This document shows, piece after piece, positions 1 through 7,100 of a DNA stretch of 64,000 nucleotides (positions within the stretch are counted from its first letter, which is position 1; the number at the start of each line of letters is the position of its first letter). The position numbers and the translations under genes were made by a program. Source of the stretch: Mediterraneibacter hominis (GTDB taxonomy: Bacteria; Bacillota; Clostridia; Lachnospirales; Lachnospiraceae); the NCBI RefSeq assembly GCF_014287475.1, contig NZ_JACOPF010000004.1:1-64000 (forward strand), in the 5' to 3' direction. The notes beneath the pieces are model-generated. The model worked only from the letters and a program-made list of their open reading frames with translations. It was not told the origin of the DNA and searched no databases.

Positions 1-35
1 CGTTCATCCTGAGCCAGGATCAAACTCTCGCATGT
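1..35 (-). rRNA. rrs: 16S ribosomal RNA, 5' end only
   Basis: Read on the minus strand, positions 30-1 carry the universal 16S start region: AGAGTTTGATCCTGGCTCAG followed by GATGAACG. The mature 5' end is placed near 35 by counting back from that motif, which starts at about E. coli position 8. Only the first few dozen bases are present; the rest of the gene lies to the left of the window. The adjoining GATGAACG is usual in clostridial cluster XIVa. Confidence 0.95.
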
Positions 36-305
36 AGAACTTTGGCTTCGTCTTTAAAAGCCTCTTGTTCGTTTGCGCTCCCCATGTTCTTAACGCGGTT
101 TCCCACATGTTTAGAACTGTCGGAGCTTCTTTTTGTTTGCCCGGACCAGAATTAACCTCTAGCTAATTCTTATCCTTTTACTGTTCTTGGTTCGTCTGTA
201 TTCTATACAGACCGTTCGAAAATTTCTCTCTTAGAATTTTCAAGGATTGTTGTCTATTGTTCAGTTCTCAAGGTGCTTCTTTGTTCTCGCCTCTTAGCGA
301 CAGCT
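36..305 (-). other. 16S rRNA transcribed leader
   Basis: The stretch between the proximal rRNA promoter and the 16S 5' end holds no believable gene. It contains a perfect 8-bp stem with a 3-nt loop (GTCTGTAT at 194-201, ATACAGAC at 205-212). It also has a segment read on the minus strand as CACCTTGAGAACTGAACAAT (about 257-276), which resembles the boxA antitermination segment of Firmicutes rRNA leaders. Antitermination is inferred from position and resemblance only. Confidence 0.6.
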
Positions 306-310
306 TTTAT

Positions 311-339
311 ATATTACCAAAACCTTTTCCGCTTGTCAA
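311..339 (-). promoter_or_regulatory. rRNA promoter P2 (proximal)
   Basis: On the minus strand a perfect TTGACA (339-334) is followed after exactly 17 nt by TAATAT (316-311). Transcription should begin around 304-305 and run leftward into the 16S leader. The near-consensus boxes fit a strong growth-rate-regulated rRNA promoter. Confidence 0.85.
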
Positions 340-397
340 GAACTTTTTTCTTCTTTTTTCGCCGCCTCTTTCTTCTCTCTTTCGCGACAGCTTTCTT

Positions 398-426
398 AGA
401 TTATCATATCATTACTTGTCTGTCAA
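398..426 (-). promoter_or_regulatory. rRNA promoter P1 (distal)
   Basis: On the minus strand TTGACA (426-421), a 17-nt spacer and TAATCT (403-398) form a second strong promoter about 87 bp upstream of P2. The expected start region (about 391) carries the same AAAGCTGTCGC sequence as the P2 start. This copy lies at 394-384 and the P2 copy at 307-297. Confidence 0.8.
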
Positions 427-593
427 GCCTATTTTTACCTTTTTTCCACTTTTTTACTTTTTAATCTTCATCTCTATTTTATCTCCCTATTTTTTCTACT
501 TATTTGCATTTGCACACACTGGCACACTAGCCTGAAAAGTAATTGACACAGGTAGTAAAATAAGCTTATCTCTGTCCTACATAAAGCTAATAA

Positions 594-622
594 TTGATTT
601 TTTCTGATAGAACCGCTATAAT
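594..622 (+). promoter_or_regulatory. Promoter upstream of the acetyltransferase gene
   Basis: TTGATT (594-599), a 17-nt spacer and a perfect TATAAT (617-622) predict a start near 629, giving an untranslated leader of about 130 nt. The rest of 427-761 is AT-rich with no recognisable gene. A 7-codon ORF (700-723) follows a GGAGG at 685-689, but its spacing is long and its function unsupported. Confidence 0.6.
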
Positions 623-761
623 ATTCATAATTTATTTAAACTAATTTTATAATGTTGAAAATAAAAAAGGGGTATAAAAATCTGGAGGAAAATTATAACA
701 TGTACTTTTTCCAATCGTTATGATATTCAGCCCATCTATAAAATGAATGTGAGGAAACTAT

Positions 762-1034
762 ATGCATTTTATCCATAATGAAAATCAAATAGTACTTTAT
801 TCTGACAATGAAGAATTACTTGCAGAAATTACTTTTCCTTATATAGACAAGGACACCGTCAATATCAACCATACATTTGTAGATGCTTCTCTACGCGGAC
901 AAGGAATTGCCGCAAAACTCATGTTAGAAGTTGTCGCGGGACTTGAGCTTCGTCAATTAAAGGCCGTCCCTACTTGTTCTTATGCAAAAGGTTGGTTTGA
1001 AAAGCACACAGAATACCGTTATCTTCTTAAATGA
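762..1034 (+). CDS. Small GNAT-like N-acetyltransferase (YjdJ type)
   Basis: The 90-aa protein matches the short GCN5-related acetyltransferase group (COG2388/PF14542 type). These proteins contain little more than the acetyl-CoA-binding core. The core is visible as V-D-x-S-L-R-G-Q-G-I-A-A-K-L around residues 46-59, holding the pyrophosphate-binding R/Q-x-x-G-x-G/A motif. The conserved C-terminal C-x-Y-A-x-x-W-F segment follows at about 77-84. The substrate is unknown for most members of this group. The start has GTGAGGAAAC just upstream as ribosome-binding site. The gene is monocistronic: its own promoter lies at 594-622 and a hairpin terminator at 1054-1104. It is transcribed away from the rRNA operon. 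The family call is confident, the biological role open. Confidence 0.8.
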   Translation: MHFIHNENQIVLYSDNEELLAEITFPYIDKDTVNINHTFVDASLRGQGIAAKLMLEVVAGLELRQLKAVPTCSYAKGWFEKHTEYRYLLK

Positions 1035-1053
1035 AAACTTTCTATAATGAAAT

Positions 1054-1104
1054 AAAAAATTGCTCTGTACAAATAAGGTTTATATTTGCACAGAGTAATT
1101 TTTT
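1054..1104 (+). terminator. Rho-independent terminator after the acetyltransferase
   Basis: Arms at 1054-1075 and 1083-1104 pair over about 20 bp with one mismatch (core CTCTG/CAGAG plus CAAATA/TATTTG) around a 7-nt loop. The right arm ends in a run of T. The A-rich left flank makes it potentially bidirectional. Confidence 0.8.
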
Positions 1105-1162
1105 ATCTCATCATCTTGTATTTATCAATTCAAATATTAATTATTTTAATTTTTATATCAAA

Positions 1163-1207
1163 AATATTAATTTTAATATTGATTTTATTAATATATTGTA
1201 TTATATT
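1163..1207 (+). promoter_or_regulatory. Promoter with overlapping perfect palindrome, DUF2089 operon
   Basis: TTGATT (1179-1184), 17 nt and TATATT (1202-1207) form a promoter for the gene at 1234. A perfect inverted repeat, AATATTAA (1163-1170), TT, TTAATATT (1173-1180), overlaps the -35 box. That is the position of a repressor site. The region is extremely AT-rich, so chance palindromes are more likely than usual; the operator role is inferred. Confidence 0.5.
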
Positions 1208-1233
1208 TATTTTAAAAGGAAGGAAGTGAGAAG

Positions 1234-1599
1234 ATGCAAAAAATTATCAGTCGTTGTCCGGTATGTAATGAAGAAATGCATGTAACCCAGTTAAAGTGCT
1301 CCCATTGTGAAACGGTCATAGAAAACAATTTTCAATTAAGTAAATTTGATTATTTGACAACAGAGGAACTTCATTTTACTGAAACTTTTCTAAAATGCAG
1401 AGGTAACATAAAAGAAGTTGAGAAAGAATTAGAAATTTCATATCCTACTGTGCGTACAAAGCTGAATTCTATAATAAAGAAGCTTGGATTTGAAGATACC
1501 GTCGCACAGGACGAAGAACTACAACATCGTGAAACTGTTCTAAAAGCTTTAGAACGAGGTGAACTTACTGTCGAGGAGGCAATACGCAAATTAAAGTAA
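1234..1599 (+). CDS. DUF2089 family zinc-ribbon/HTH protein
   Basis: The 121-aa protein opens with a zinc ribbon (C-P-V-C at residues 8-11 and C-S-H-C at about 22-25). A helix-turn-helix-like segment follows with the typical FLKCRGNIKEVEKELEISYP stretch and T-V-R-T-K-L-N. The C-terminus reads LKALERGELTVEEAIRKL. This is the DUF2089 (PF09862) architecture, thought to be a small DNA-binding regulator. The C-terminal L-x-x-G-x-L-T-x-E-E-A pattern resembles the SHOCT-like start of the next protein. The ribosome-binding site GGAAGTGAG precedes the start. It heads an operon with 1647-2027 and 2074-2340. A perfect palindrome over its promoter makes autoregulation plausible but unproven. Confidence 0.8.
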   Translation: MQKIISRCPVCNEEMHVTQLKCSHCETVIENNFQLSKFDYLTTEELHFTETFLKCRGNIKEVEKELEISYPTVRTKLNSIIKKLGFEDTVAQDEELQHRETVLKALERGELTVEEAIRKLK

Positions 1600-1646
1600 C
1601 TTTATTCCTAATATTATCATTTATAAAGCAGAAAGGAGATATAATT

Positions 1647-2027
1647 ATGGATGAAAAGCTAAGAATTCTAAAAATGGTGGAGGATAAAACAATTACAGCA
1701 AAAGAGGCCGCAAGCTTGATGGATGCACTAGGCATAGAGGAAACGGAACAAGCGTATGTTTCTTCTCCTTCGTATGATAAAAAAATGTTCCGTATCATTG
1801 TAGACAGTGTCAATGGAGATAAGGTAAACATTCAATTTCCAGTAAATGCTGTAAGGCGTCTGTTAAAAGTGACAGGAAAACTTCCTATTCCAGAGAAAGA
1901 GTTAGAAGGCTTTGACCTAAATGAAATGCTATCCGCCGTATCTGAATGTCTGGATGCACAGATAAATGGCGACTTTGTCAATGTGACTGGTGCAGATGGA
2001 ACTGTCGTAAGAATCTATGTGGAATAA
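1647..2027 (+). CDS. SHOCT-like domain protein, companion of DUF2089
   Basis: The 126-aa protein begins with a short helical module, LRILKMVEDKTITAKEAASL (about residues 4-23), the SHOCT-like/YvlB N-terminal signature often encoded beside DUF2089 regulators. From about residue 46 a beta-rich domain follows with R-I-I-V-D-S-V-N-G-D-K-V and ends in G-A-D-G-T-V-V-R-I-Y-V-E. No signal peptide or membrane segment is evident, so it is probably cytoplasmic. The strong ribosome-binding site AAAGGAGAT lies 8-9 nt upstream of the start. The 47-nt gap to the preceding gene supports co-transcription. Function is unknown; in related loci such proteins accompany envelope-stress genes, but no such gene is present here. 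Confidence 0.65.
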   Translation: MDEKLRILKMVEDKTITAKEAASLMDALGIEETEQAYVSSPSYDKKMFRIIVDSVNGDKVNIQFPVNAVRRLLKVTGKLPIPEKELEGFDLNEMLSAVSECLDAQINGDFVNVTGADGTVVRIYVE

Positions 2028-2073
2028 CAATTGTCTTTATATCTTTATTAAAAAATGAACAGGGGTACACTCA

Positions 2074-2340
2074 ATGAAAATACATATAAAAACACCGGAT
2101 GGACACAACATTAAAATGCCTGTTCCCGTTGGTTGCGCTGCTTTTTTCATACAGAGACTTCCAGACAGCCTTTTCAAAAATGTGCAGAATAAAATTTGCT
2201 ATCCTTTTAATACTTTACTCACAAAAGAAATCGTATCACTTATGCTCTCTCAATGCACAGATATCATAAAAGAAAACAAAGGTCTGGAAGTCATTCATAT
2301 AGAAGCGAAAGATGGTACTTATGTTTCAGTCCAATTCTAA
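2074..2340 (+). CDS. Hypothetical protein, stand-alone copy of the upstream C-terminal domain
   Basis: The 88-aa product has no recognised family name. Its start (K-I-H-I-K-T-P-D-G-H-N-I-K-M-P-V-P-V) and end (H-I-E-A-K-D-G-T-Y-V-S-V-Q-F) line up with the beta-strands at both ends of the domain in the preceding protein (R-I-I-V-D-S-V-N-G-D and A-D-G-T-V-V-R-I-Y-V). It therefore looks like a diverged domain duplicate without the SHOCT-like helix. AGGGGT upstream acts as ribosome-binding site, and the 46-nt gap supports an operon. The last 4 bases overlap the 3' end of an antisense antitoxin remnant. The ORF is convincing, the function unknown. Confidence 0.6.
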   Translation: MKIHIKTPDGHNIKMPVPVGCAAFFIQRLPDSLFKNVQNKICYPFNTLLTKEIVSLMLSQCTDIIKENKGLEVIHIEAKDGTYVSVQF

Positions 2341-2580
2341 TTTTTATAGAGCCCTCTCCTGACCAGAGTGCTTTTTCCTGCAATCCTGTCCTCCTCTACG
2401 GCGGGCAATTCCTCGTGTAGCTTTGACATATTTTCCCGTCTATTATAGGTTTCTATATCTATGGCTATCAGCCCCCGTACCGTTCTTAGTTAAAAAACTA
2501 GCTTCTGCGGTCTTTCTGCACATATCGGCAATCTCATTGTCATCTGTATGATTGCTTAATATTCTATTCCTATTATATTT
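2337..2580 (-). pseudogene. Phd/YefM-type antitoxin remnant, frameshifted
   Basis: Two adjacent minus-strand frames together read like a type II antitoxin. The upstream frame (2580 to about 2475) gives NEIADMCRKTAEASFLTKNG, with the F-L-T-K-N-G core typical of the family. The downstream frame (about 2474 to the stop at 2337-2339) gives LIAIDIETYNRRENMSKLHE and then A-V-E-E-D-R-I-A-G. A one-base shift near 2472-2476 breaks the frame where intact relatives read G-D-L-I. No proper start or N-terminus remains, and no toxin gene lies beside it. The assignment rests on remembered family patterns, not on a search. Confidence 0.6.
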
Positions 2581-2605
2581 TCATACAAGCAAGTCCACCA
2601 AATTG

Positions 2606-2643
2606 TAAAAATAAGCGTACCATTATTTCTAATGATACGCTTA
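2606..2643 (-). terminator. Terminator of ppdK
   Basis: Arms TAAGCGTA (2612-2619) and TACGCTTA (2636-2643) continue past one mismatch into CATTA/TAATG around a TTTC loop. Read on the minus strand the hairpin is followed by TTTTTA, as expected for the end of the ppdK transcript. Confidence 0.8.
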
Positions 2644-2682
2644 TCATTATTCAGATATAAACATCAACATCCAAATCTTCGC

Positions 2683-5307
2683 CTATTTTCGTGCAATAGC
2701 CGCCTGTGCTGCTGCCAGTCGCGCGATCGGCACTCTAAACGGTGAGCAAGATACATAATCCAGTCCAATACTGTCACAGAATTCTACCGAACTCGGATCT
2801 CCACCATGCTCGCCGCAGATACCTACATGCAAGTTCGGATTAACCGGTTTTCCTAATTCAATCGCCATCTTCATCAGTTTGCCAACACCAACCTGGTCAA
2901 GCTTAGCAAATGGATCGTTTTCAAAAATCTTCGCATCATAGTATGCTTCTAAGAACTTACCGGCATCATCACGAGAGAATCCGTATGTCATCTGTGTAAG
3001 GTCATTTGTACCGAAGCAGAAGAAGTCAGCTTCCTTTGCAATTTCATCTGCTGTAAGTGCAGCTCTTGGAATCTCAATCATTGTACCCACTTCATATTTC
3101 AGATCGCTTCCTGCTGCCGCAATTTCAGCGTCTGCTGTCTCAACTACGAATTTCTTCACATATTTTAACTCTTTGATGTCTCCAACAAGTGGAATCATAA
3201 TTTCTGGTTTTACATTCCAGTCCGGATGTGCCTTCTGTACATTGATTGCAGCGCGGATAACCGCTTTTGTCTGCATCTTTGCAATTTCAGGATATGTTAC
3301 TGCAAGACGGCATCCACGATGTCCCATCATTGGGTTAAATTCATGCAGGCTGTCAATGATTGCTTTAATCTGCTCTACGGTCTTGCCCTGTGCATCTGCC
3401 AGCTTCTTAATATCTTCTTCCTCTGTTGGAACAAACTCATGCAACGGTGGATCCAGGAAACGGATAGTAACCGGATTACCCTCCAATGCTTCATACAGCT
3501 TCTCAAAATCTCCCTGCTGTTCTGGAAGAATCTTGTCCAGTGCCGCTTCTCTTTCTTCCTCTGTCTCGGAGCAAATCATTTCACGGAACGCATCGATTCT
3601 ATCTCCCTCAAAGAACATATGCTCTGTACGGCAAAGACCAATTCCCTCTGCGCCCAGCTCACGTGCTTTCTTAGCATCTGCCGGAGTATCTGCATTGGTG
3701 CGGACTTTCATTGTTCTATATTTGTCAGCCCATCCCATAATTCTTCCGAATTCACCTGCAATCGTTGCATCTACTGTCGGAATGATTCCGTCATAAATAT
3801 TTCCGGTAGAACCATCCAGAGAAATCGCATCTCCTTCATGGTACTCTTTTCCGGCAAGTGTAAACTTCTTATTTGCTTCATCCATTACAATATCGCCGCA
3901 CCCTGATACACAGCATGTACCCATTCCACGTGCAACAACTGCCGCATGAGAAGTCATACCACCACGTACAGTCAAGATACCCTGTGCAGATTTCATTCCT
4001 GTAATATCTTCCGGTGATGTCTCCAGACGTACCAAAACAACTTTTTCTCCTCTCGCAGCCCATTCTACTGCATCATCTGCCGTAAATACAATTTTACCGC
4101 AGGCAGCTCCTGGTGAAGCACCAAGTGCTTTTGCCATCGGTGTCGCTGCTTTTAAAGCCGCAGCGTCAAACTGTGGGTGAAGCAGAGAATCCAAATTTCT
4201 CGGATCGATCATTGCAACTGCTTCTTCCTCTGTTCTCATACCTTCATCCACGAGGTCGCACGCAATTTTCAGAGCTGCCTTTGCAGTTCTCTTACCGTTA
4301 CGTGTCTGAAGCATATACAGTTTACCATGCTCTACAGTAAACTCCATATCCTGCATGTCTCTATAATGTGTCTCCAGAGTCTTGCACACTTCTTTAAACT
4401 GTGCAAATGCTTCTGGGAATTTTTCTTCCATCTCAGAAATATGCATCGGAGTGCGGACACCTGCAACAACGTCCTCTCCCTGTGCATTTGTCAAGAACTC
4501 TCCAAAGAGTCCGTTCTCTCCCGTAGCAGGGTCTCTTGTAAATGCAACACCTGTACCACAGTCATCTCCCATGTTACCGAACGCCATCATCTGTACATTG
4601 ACAGCAGTTCCCCATGAATACGGAATATCATTATCACGGCGGTATACATTGGCTCTTGGGTTATCCCATGAACGGAATACAGCCTTTACAGCTCCCATTA
4701 ACTGCTCTTTCGCATCAGACGGGAAATCTGCACCGATTTTTTCTTTATATTCAGCCTTGAACTGTCCTGCCAACGTTTTCAGATCTTCTGCTGTCAGCTC
4801 AACATCCTGTGTAACGCCCTTCTTCTCTTTCATCTCGTCGATGAGCTCTTCGAAGTATTTTTTGCCTACTTCCATAACAACATCTGAATACATCTGAATG
4901 AATCTTCTGTAGCAATCCCATGCCCAGCGTGCGTTTCCTGATGCTTCTGCCAGAGTTTCTACAACTTCTTCATTCAATCCCAGATTCAGGATAGTGTCCA
5001 TCATACCTGGCATAGAAGCTCTTGCACCGGAGCGAACAGAAACAAGCAGAGGATTTGTCTTATCTCCAAATTTCTTTCCTGTAATTCCTTCCAGCTTTTC
5101 GATGGCTTCCATAATCTGTGCCATGATTTCATCATTGATTTTTCTGCCATCTTCATAATACTGTGTACAAGCCTCTGTAGTTACTGTGAATCCCTGTGGT
5201 ACCGGGAGTCCTAAGTTTGTCATTTCTGCGAGGTTTGCGCCTTTTCCGCCAAGAAGGTTTCTCATTGTAGCGTCACCTTCTGTGAACATATAAACCCATT
5301 TTGCCAT
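2683..5307 (-). CDS. ppdK: Pyruvate, phosphate dikinase
   Basis: The 874-aa enzyme interconverts pyruvate + ATP + Pi with phosphoenolpyruvate + AMP + PPi. Clostridia use it in PPi-linked glycolysis or gluconeogenesis. The N-terminal ATP-grasp domain starts G-G-K-G-A-N-L-A-E-M. The central phosphohistidine domain carries GGMTSHAAVVARGMG, with the swivelling His near residue 455. The C-terminal PEP/pyruvate barrel ends with G-I-C-G-E-H-G-G-D-P, whose Cys is the catalytic acid/base near 831. The length equals that of the well-studied C. symbiosum enzyme. An 18-codon upstream extension is open, but M-A-K-W-V-Y is the start: AGGAGG (5323-5318) lies 10 nt before it. Promoter at 5367-5395, terminator at 2606-2643; monocistronic. 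Confidence 0.97.
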   Translation of the reverse strand: MAKWVYMFTEGDATMRNLLGGKGANLAEMTNLGLPVPQGFTVTTEACTQYYEDGRKINDEIMAQIMEAIEKLEGITGKKFGDKTNPLLVSVRSGARASMPGMMDTILNLGLNEEVVETLAEASGNARWAWDCYRRFIQMYSDVVMEVGKKYFEELIDEMKEKKGVTQDVELTAEDLKTLAGQFKAEYKEKIGADFPSDAKEQLMGAVKAVFRSWDNPRANVYRRDNDIPYSWGTAVNVQMMAFGNMGDDCGTGVAFTRDPATGENGLFGEFLTNAQGEDVVAGVRTPMHISEMEEKFPEAFAQFKEVCKTLETHYRDMQDMEFTVEHGKLYMLQTRNGKRTAKAALKIACDLVDEGMRTEEEAVAMIDPRNLDSLLHPQFDAAALKAATPMAKALGASPGAACGKIVFTADDAVEWAARGEKVVLVRLETSPEDITGMKSAQGILTVRGGMTSHAAVVARGMGTCCVSGCGDIVMDEANKKFTLAGKEYHEGDAISLDGSTGNIYDGIIPTVDATIAGEFGRIMGWADKYRTMKVRTNADTPADAKKARELGAEGIGLCRTEHMFFEGDRIDAFREMICSETEEEREAALDKILPEQQGDFEKLYEALEGNPVTIRFLDPPLHEFVPTEEEDIKKLADAQGKTVEQIKAIIDSLHEFNPMMGHRGCRLAVTYPEIAKMQTKAVIRAAINVQKAHPDWNVKPEIMIPLVGDIKELKYVKKFVVETADAEIAAAGSDLKYEVGTMIEIPRAALTADEIAKEADFFCFGTNDLTQMTYGFSRDDAGKFLEAYYDAKIFENDPFAKLDQVGVGKLMKMAIELGKPVNPNLHVGICGEHGGDPSSVEFCDSIGLDYVSCSPFRVPIARLAAAQAAIARK

Positions 5308-5366
5308 GTTCGAATGACCTCCTAAATAAAATTTTACAAATAATTTTGCATTAAGTCGCATATAAT

Positions 5367-5395
5367 ATTCTAATTGTTTTACCCTTTGTCGTCAA
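5367..5395 (-). promoter_or_regulatory. ppdK promoter
   Basis: On the minus strand TTGACG (5395-5390), a 17-nt spacer and TAGAAT (5372-5367) predict a start near 5360, about 50 nt before the ppdK start codon. Confidence 0.7.
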
Positions 5396-5449
5396 GCGTT
5401 TTATTGGTAAATATACACAATCTTTATTCCTTTTTTCATTTCTCTTTTC

Positions 5450-5497
5450 CCAAAAAACAAAGCCCTCGGCAGTGCAGCTTTTTGCACATGCCGAGGG
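5450..5497 (-). terminator. Terminator of the M18 aminopeptidase gene
   Basis: CCCTCGGCA (5463-5471) pairs with TGCCGAGGG (5489-5497), and inner GTGCA/TGCAC extends the stem. Read on the minus strand it is followed by a T-rich tract (complement of 5450-5460). It lies 33 bp after the stop codon. Confidence 0.88.
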
Positions 5498-5529
5498 TTA
5501 ATTTTGCATAAATATTCGTTTTATTTTCT

Positions 5530-6927
5530 CTAGTCCAGTTTTAAAAATGCCCTGTAGCCTTTTACTGCCTCATAAATATCTGCTTTGCTCGTCACCTCAT
5601 AAGGCGCATGCATATTCAGTACCGCCACGCCGCTGTCTATGACTTCCATCCCGTAGTTCGCCATAATATACGCAATGGTTCCGCCGCCTCCTATATCCAC
5701 TCTCCCTAACTCGGAAAACTGATACGCAACTCCTGCCTCGTCCATTACACGCCTAAGCTCTCCCAAATATTCTGCATTTGCATCGTTTGAGCCTGATTTT
5801 CCCCTGCTTCCGGTAAATTTATTAAAAGTCAGTCCATTTGCGAAAAATGCAGAACTCCTCTTTTCAAACGCCTCTGCAAACATGGGATCATATGCCGCGC
5901 TGACATCCGAAGAGAGCATTTTCGATCTGGCAAGCGCACGGCGGACTTTCAGCTCTGATTCTCCTTCTGTCAGCGCCACCAATTCCGCTACTGTATTTTC
6001 AAAAAATTTGGAATGCATCCCTGTAGCTCCTACGCTCCCTATCTCCTCCTTGTCTACAAGCAGACAGCATCCTGTGCGCTTAGCCTGCTCTACATCCAGC
6101 ATAGCAAACAGAGAGGTAAACGCACATACTCTATCGTCCTGTCCATAAGACAACACCATGCTTCTGTCTATTCCGCAGTCTCTCGCCTTCCCCGCAGGAA
6201 CAATTTCCAGTTCTGCAGAATAGAAGTCTTCCTCTTCCATCTCATATTTTTCTTTCAGTATCTCCATCACATGCTTTTTCACAGCGTCTTTTTCTGCCTT
6301 ATCAAGCCCTTCCACCTGTTCAATCGGCCGATTTCCAATTAAAAGATCTAGTTTTTCTCCCTCAATTACTTTGGAAGCCTTCTTTTCCATCTGCTCCTGT
6401 GCCAGATGGATCAGCAGATCTGTAATTACAAATACCGGATCGGATTCTTCTTCTCCCACCGTCACTTTCACAGCACTTCCATCCTTTTTCACAATGACTC
6501 CATGCAGGGAAAGCGGCTGTGCTACCCACTGGTATTTTTTAATTCCTCCGTAATAATGAGTATCCAAATAGGCAAGCCCTTCATTTTCATAGAGTGGATT
6601 CTGCTTTACATCAATACGGGGAGAATCGATATGCGCCCCTAAAATATTCATCCCTTCCGAAATTGGTTTTTCCCCTATACGGAAAAGCGCAATCATTTTT
6701 GACATGCACACTGCATATACCTTGTCTCCAGCTTTTAGAGACGTTCCTTTTGCCAGTATCGTTTCTATGTTCCGGTACCCTGCGCGCTCTGCCATATCTA
6801 CAGCCAAAGCAACACATTCTCTCTCTGTTTTCCCCTGATTTAAGCATGTTTTATAGCGTTCATTGATTTCATTTAACTCCTGAATCTGATTTTCATTATA
6901 AGTTGCCCATACATTTTTTGCTTCCAT
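5530..6927 (-). CDS. apeA: M18 family aminopeptidase
   Basis: A zinc aminopeptidase of family M18 (about 465 aa) that removes N-terminal, often acidic, residues from peptides in the cytoplasm. Metal-site motifs are visible in the numbering of the longer 469-aa reading: G-A-H-I-D-S-P-R-I-D near 101-110 (His and first Asp), D-K-E-E-I-G-S-V-G near 296-304 (catalytic Glu pair), and a C-terminal H-A-P-Y-E-V His ligand near 442. Two starts are possible: 6939 has AAAGG directly against its ATG, while 6927 (M-E-A-K-N-V) has AAAGGA about 11 nt upstream and is preferred. A promoter-like pair lies at 7029-7056 and a terminator at 5450-5497, so it can be transcribed alone. Confidence 0.92.
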   Translation of the reverse strand: MEAKNVWATYNENQIQELNEINERYKTCLNQGKTERECVALAVDMAERAGYRNIETILAKGTSLKAGDKVYAVCMSKMIALFRIGEKPISEGMNILGAHIDSPRIDVKQNPLYENEGLAYLDTHYYGGIKKYQWVAQPLSLHGVIVKKDGSAVKVTVGEEESDPVFVITDLLIHLAQEQMEKKASKVIEGEKLDLLIGNRPIEQVEGLDKAEKDAVKKHVMEILKEKYEMEEEDFYSAELEIVPAGKARDCGIDRSMVLSYGQDDRVCAFTSLFAMLDVEQAKRTGCCLLVDKEEIGSVGATGMHSKFFENTVAELVALTEGESELKVRRALARSKMLSSDVSAAYDPMFAEAFEKRSSAFFANGLTFNKFTGSRGKSGSNDANAEYLGELRRVMDEAGVAYQFSELGRVDIGGGGTIAYIMANYGMEVIDSGVAVLNMHAPYEVTSKADIYEAVKGYRAFLKLD

Positions 6928-7028
6928 CTCTTCTGTCATCCTTTCTTTGTATCATCTTCCCCTTAAAGCGATATTTCTATGCAGCCGCTTTCCAATTGCG
7001 TGCAGTGTGCATCCCCAGAGGTTTTTAT

Positions 7029-7056
7029 TGTATAGGGAACGAGGCTTCCTATGCAA
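7029..7056 (-). promoter_or_regulatory. Possible promoter of the aminopeptidase gene
   Basis: On the minus strand TTGCAT (7056-7051), a 16-nt spacer and TATACA (7034-7029). The -35 box sits in the tail of the glyQS terminator. The spacing is slightly short and the boxes imperfect. Confidence 0.45.
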
Positions 7057-7082
7057 TGAAAAAGAGGGGAGATACCCTCTTT
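7055..7082 (-). terminator. Terminator of glyQS
   Basis: AAAGAGGG (7061-7068) pairs perfectly with CCCTCTTT (7075-7082) around a 6-nt loop. Read on the minus strand the stem runs into TTTTTCATTG. It lies 18 bp after the glyQS stop. Confidence 0.8.
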
Positions 7083-7100
7083 CTTCAGAATATCCCCCAT

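Noticed and set aside
257..535. ORFs of 63-92 codons in the rRNA promoter region
   Set aside because: They run opposite to the rRNA leader and promoters, are low-complexity Phe/Ser/Leu sequence, and have no start signals.
700..723. Seven-codon ORF upstream of the acetyltransferase as a leader peptide
   Set aside because: The GGAGG is 10-11 nt away and the peptide has no codon bias linked to any regulation; most likely chance.
3173..3906. Long plus-strand ORFs (up to 226 codons) opposite ppdK
   Set aside because: They are antisense shadows of a strongly conserved enzyme, have no ribosome-binding site and show no recognisable domain.
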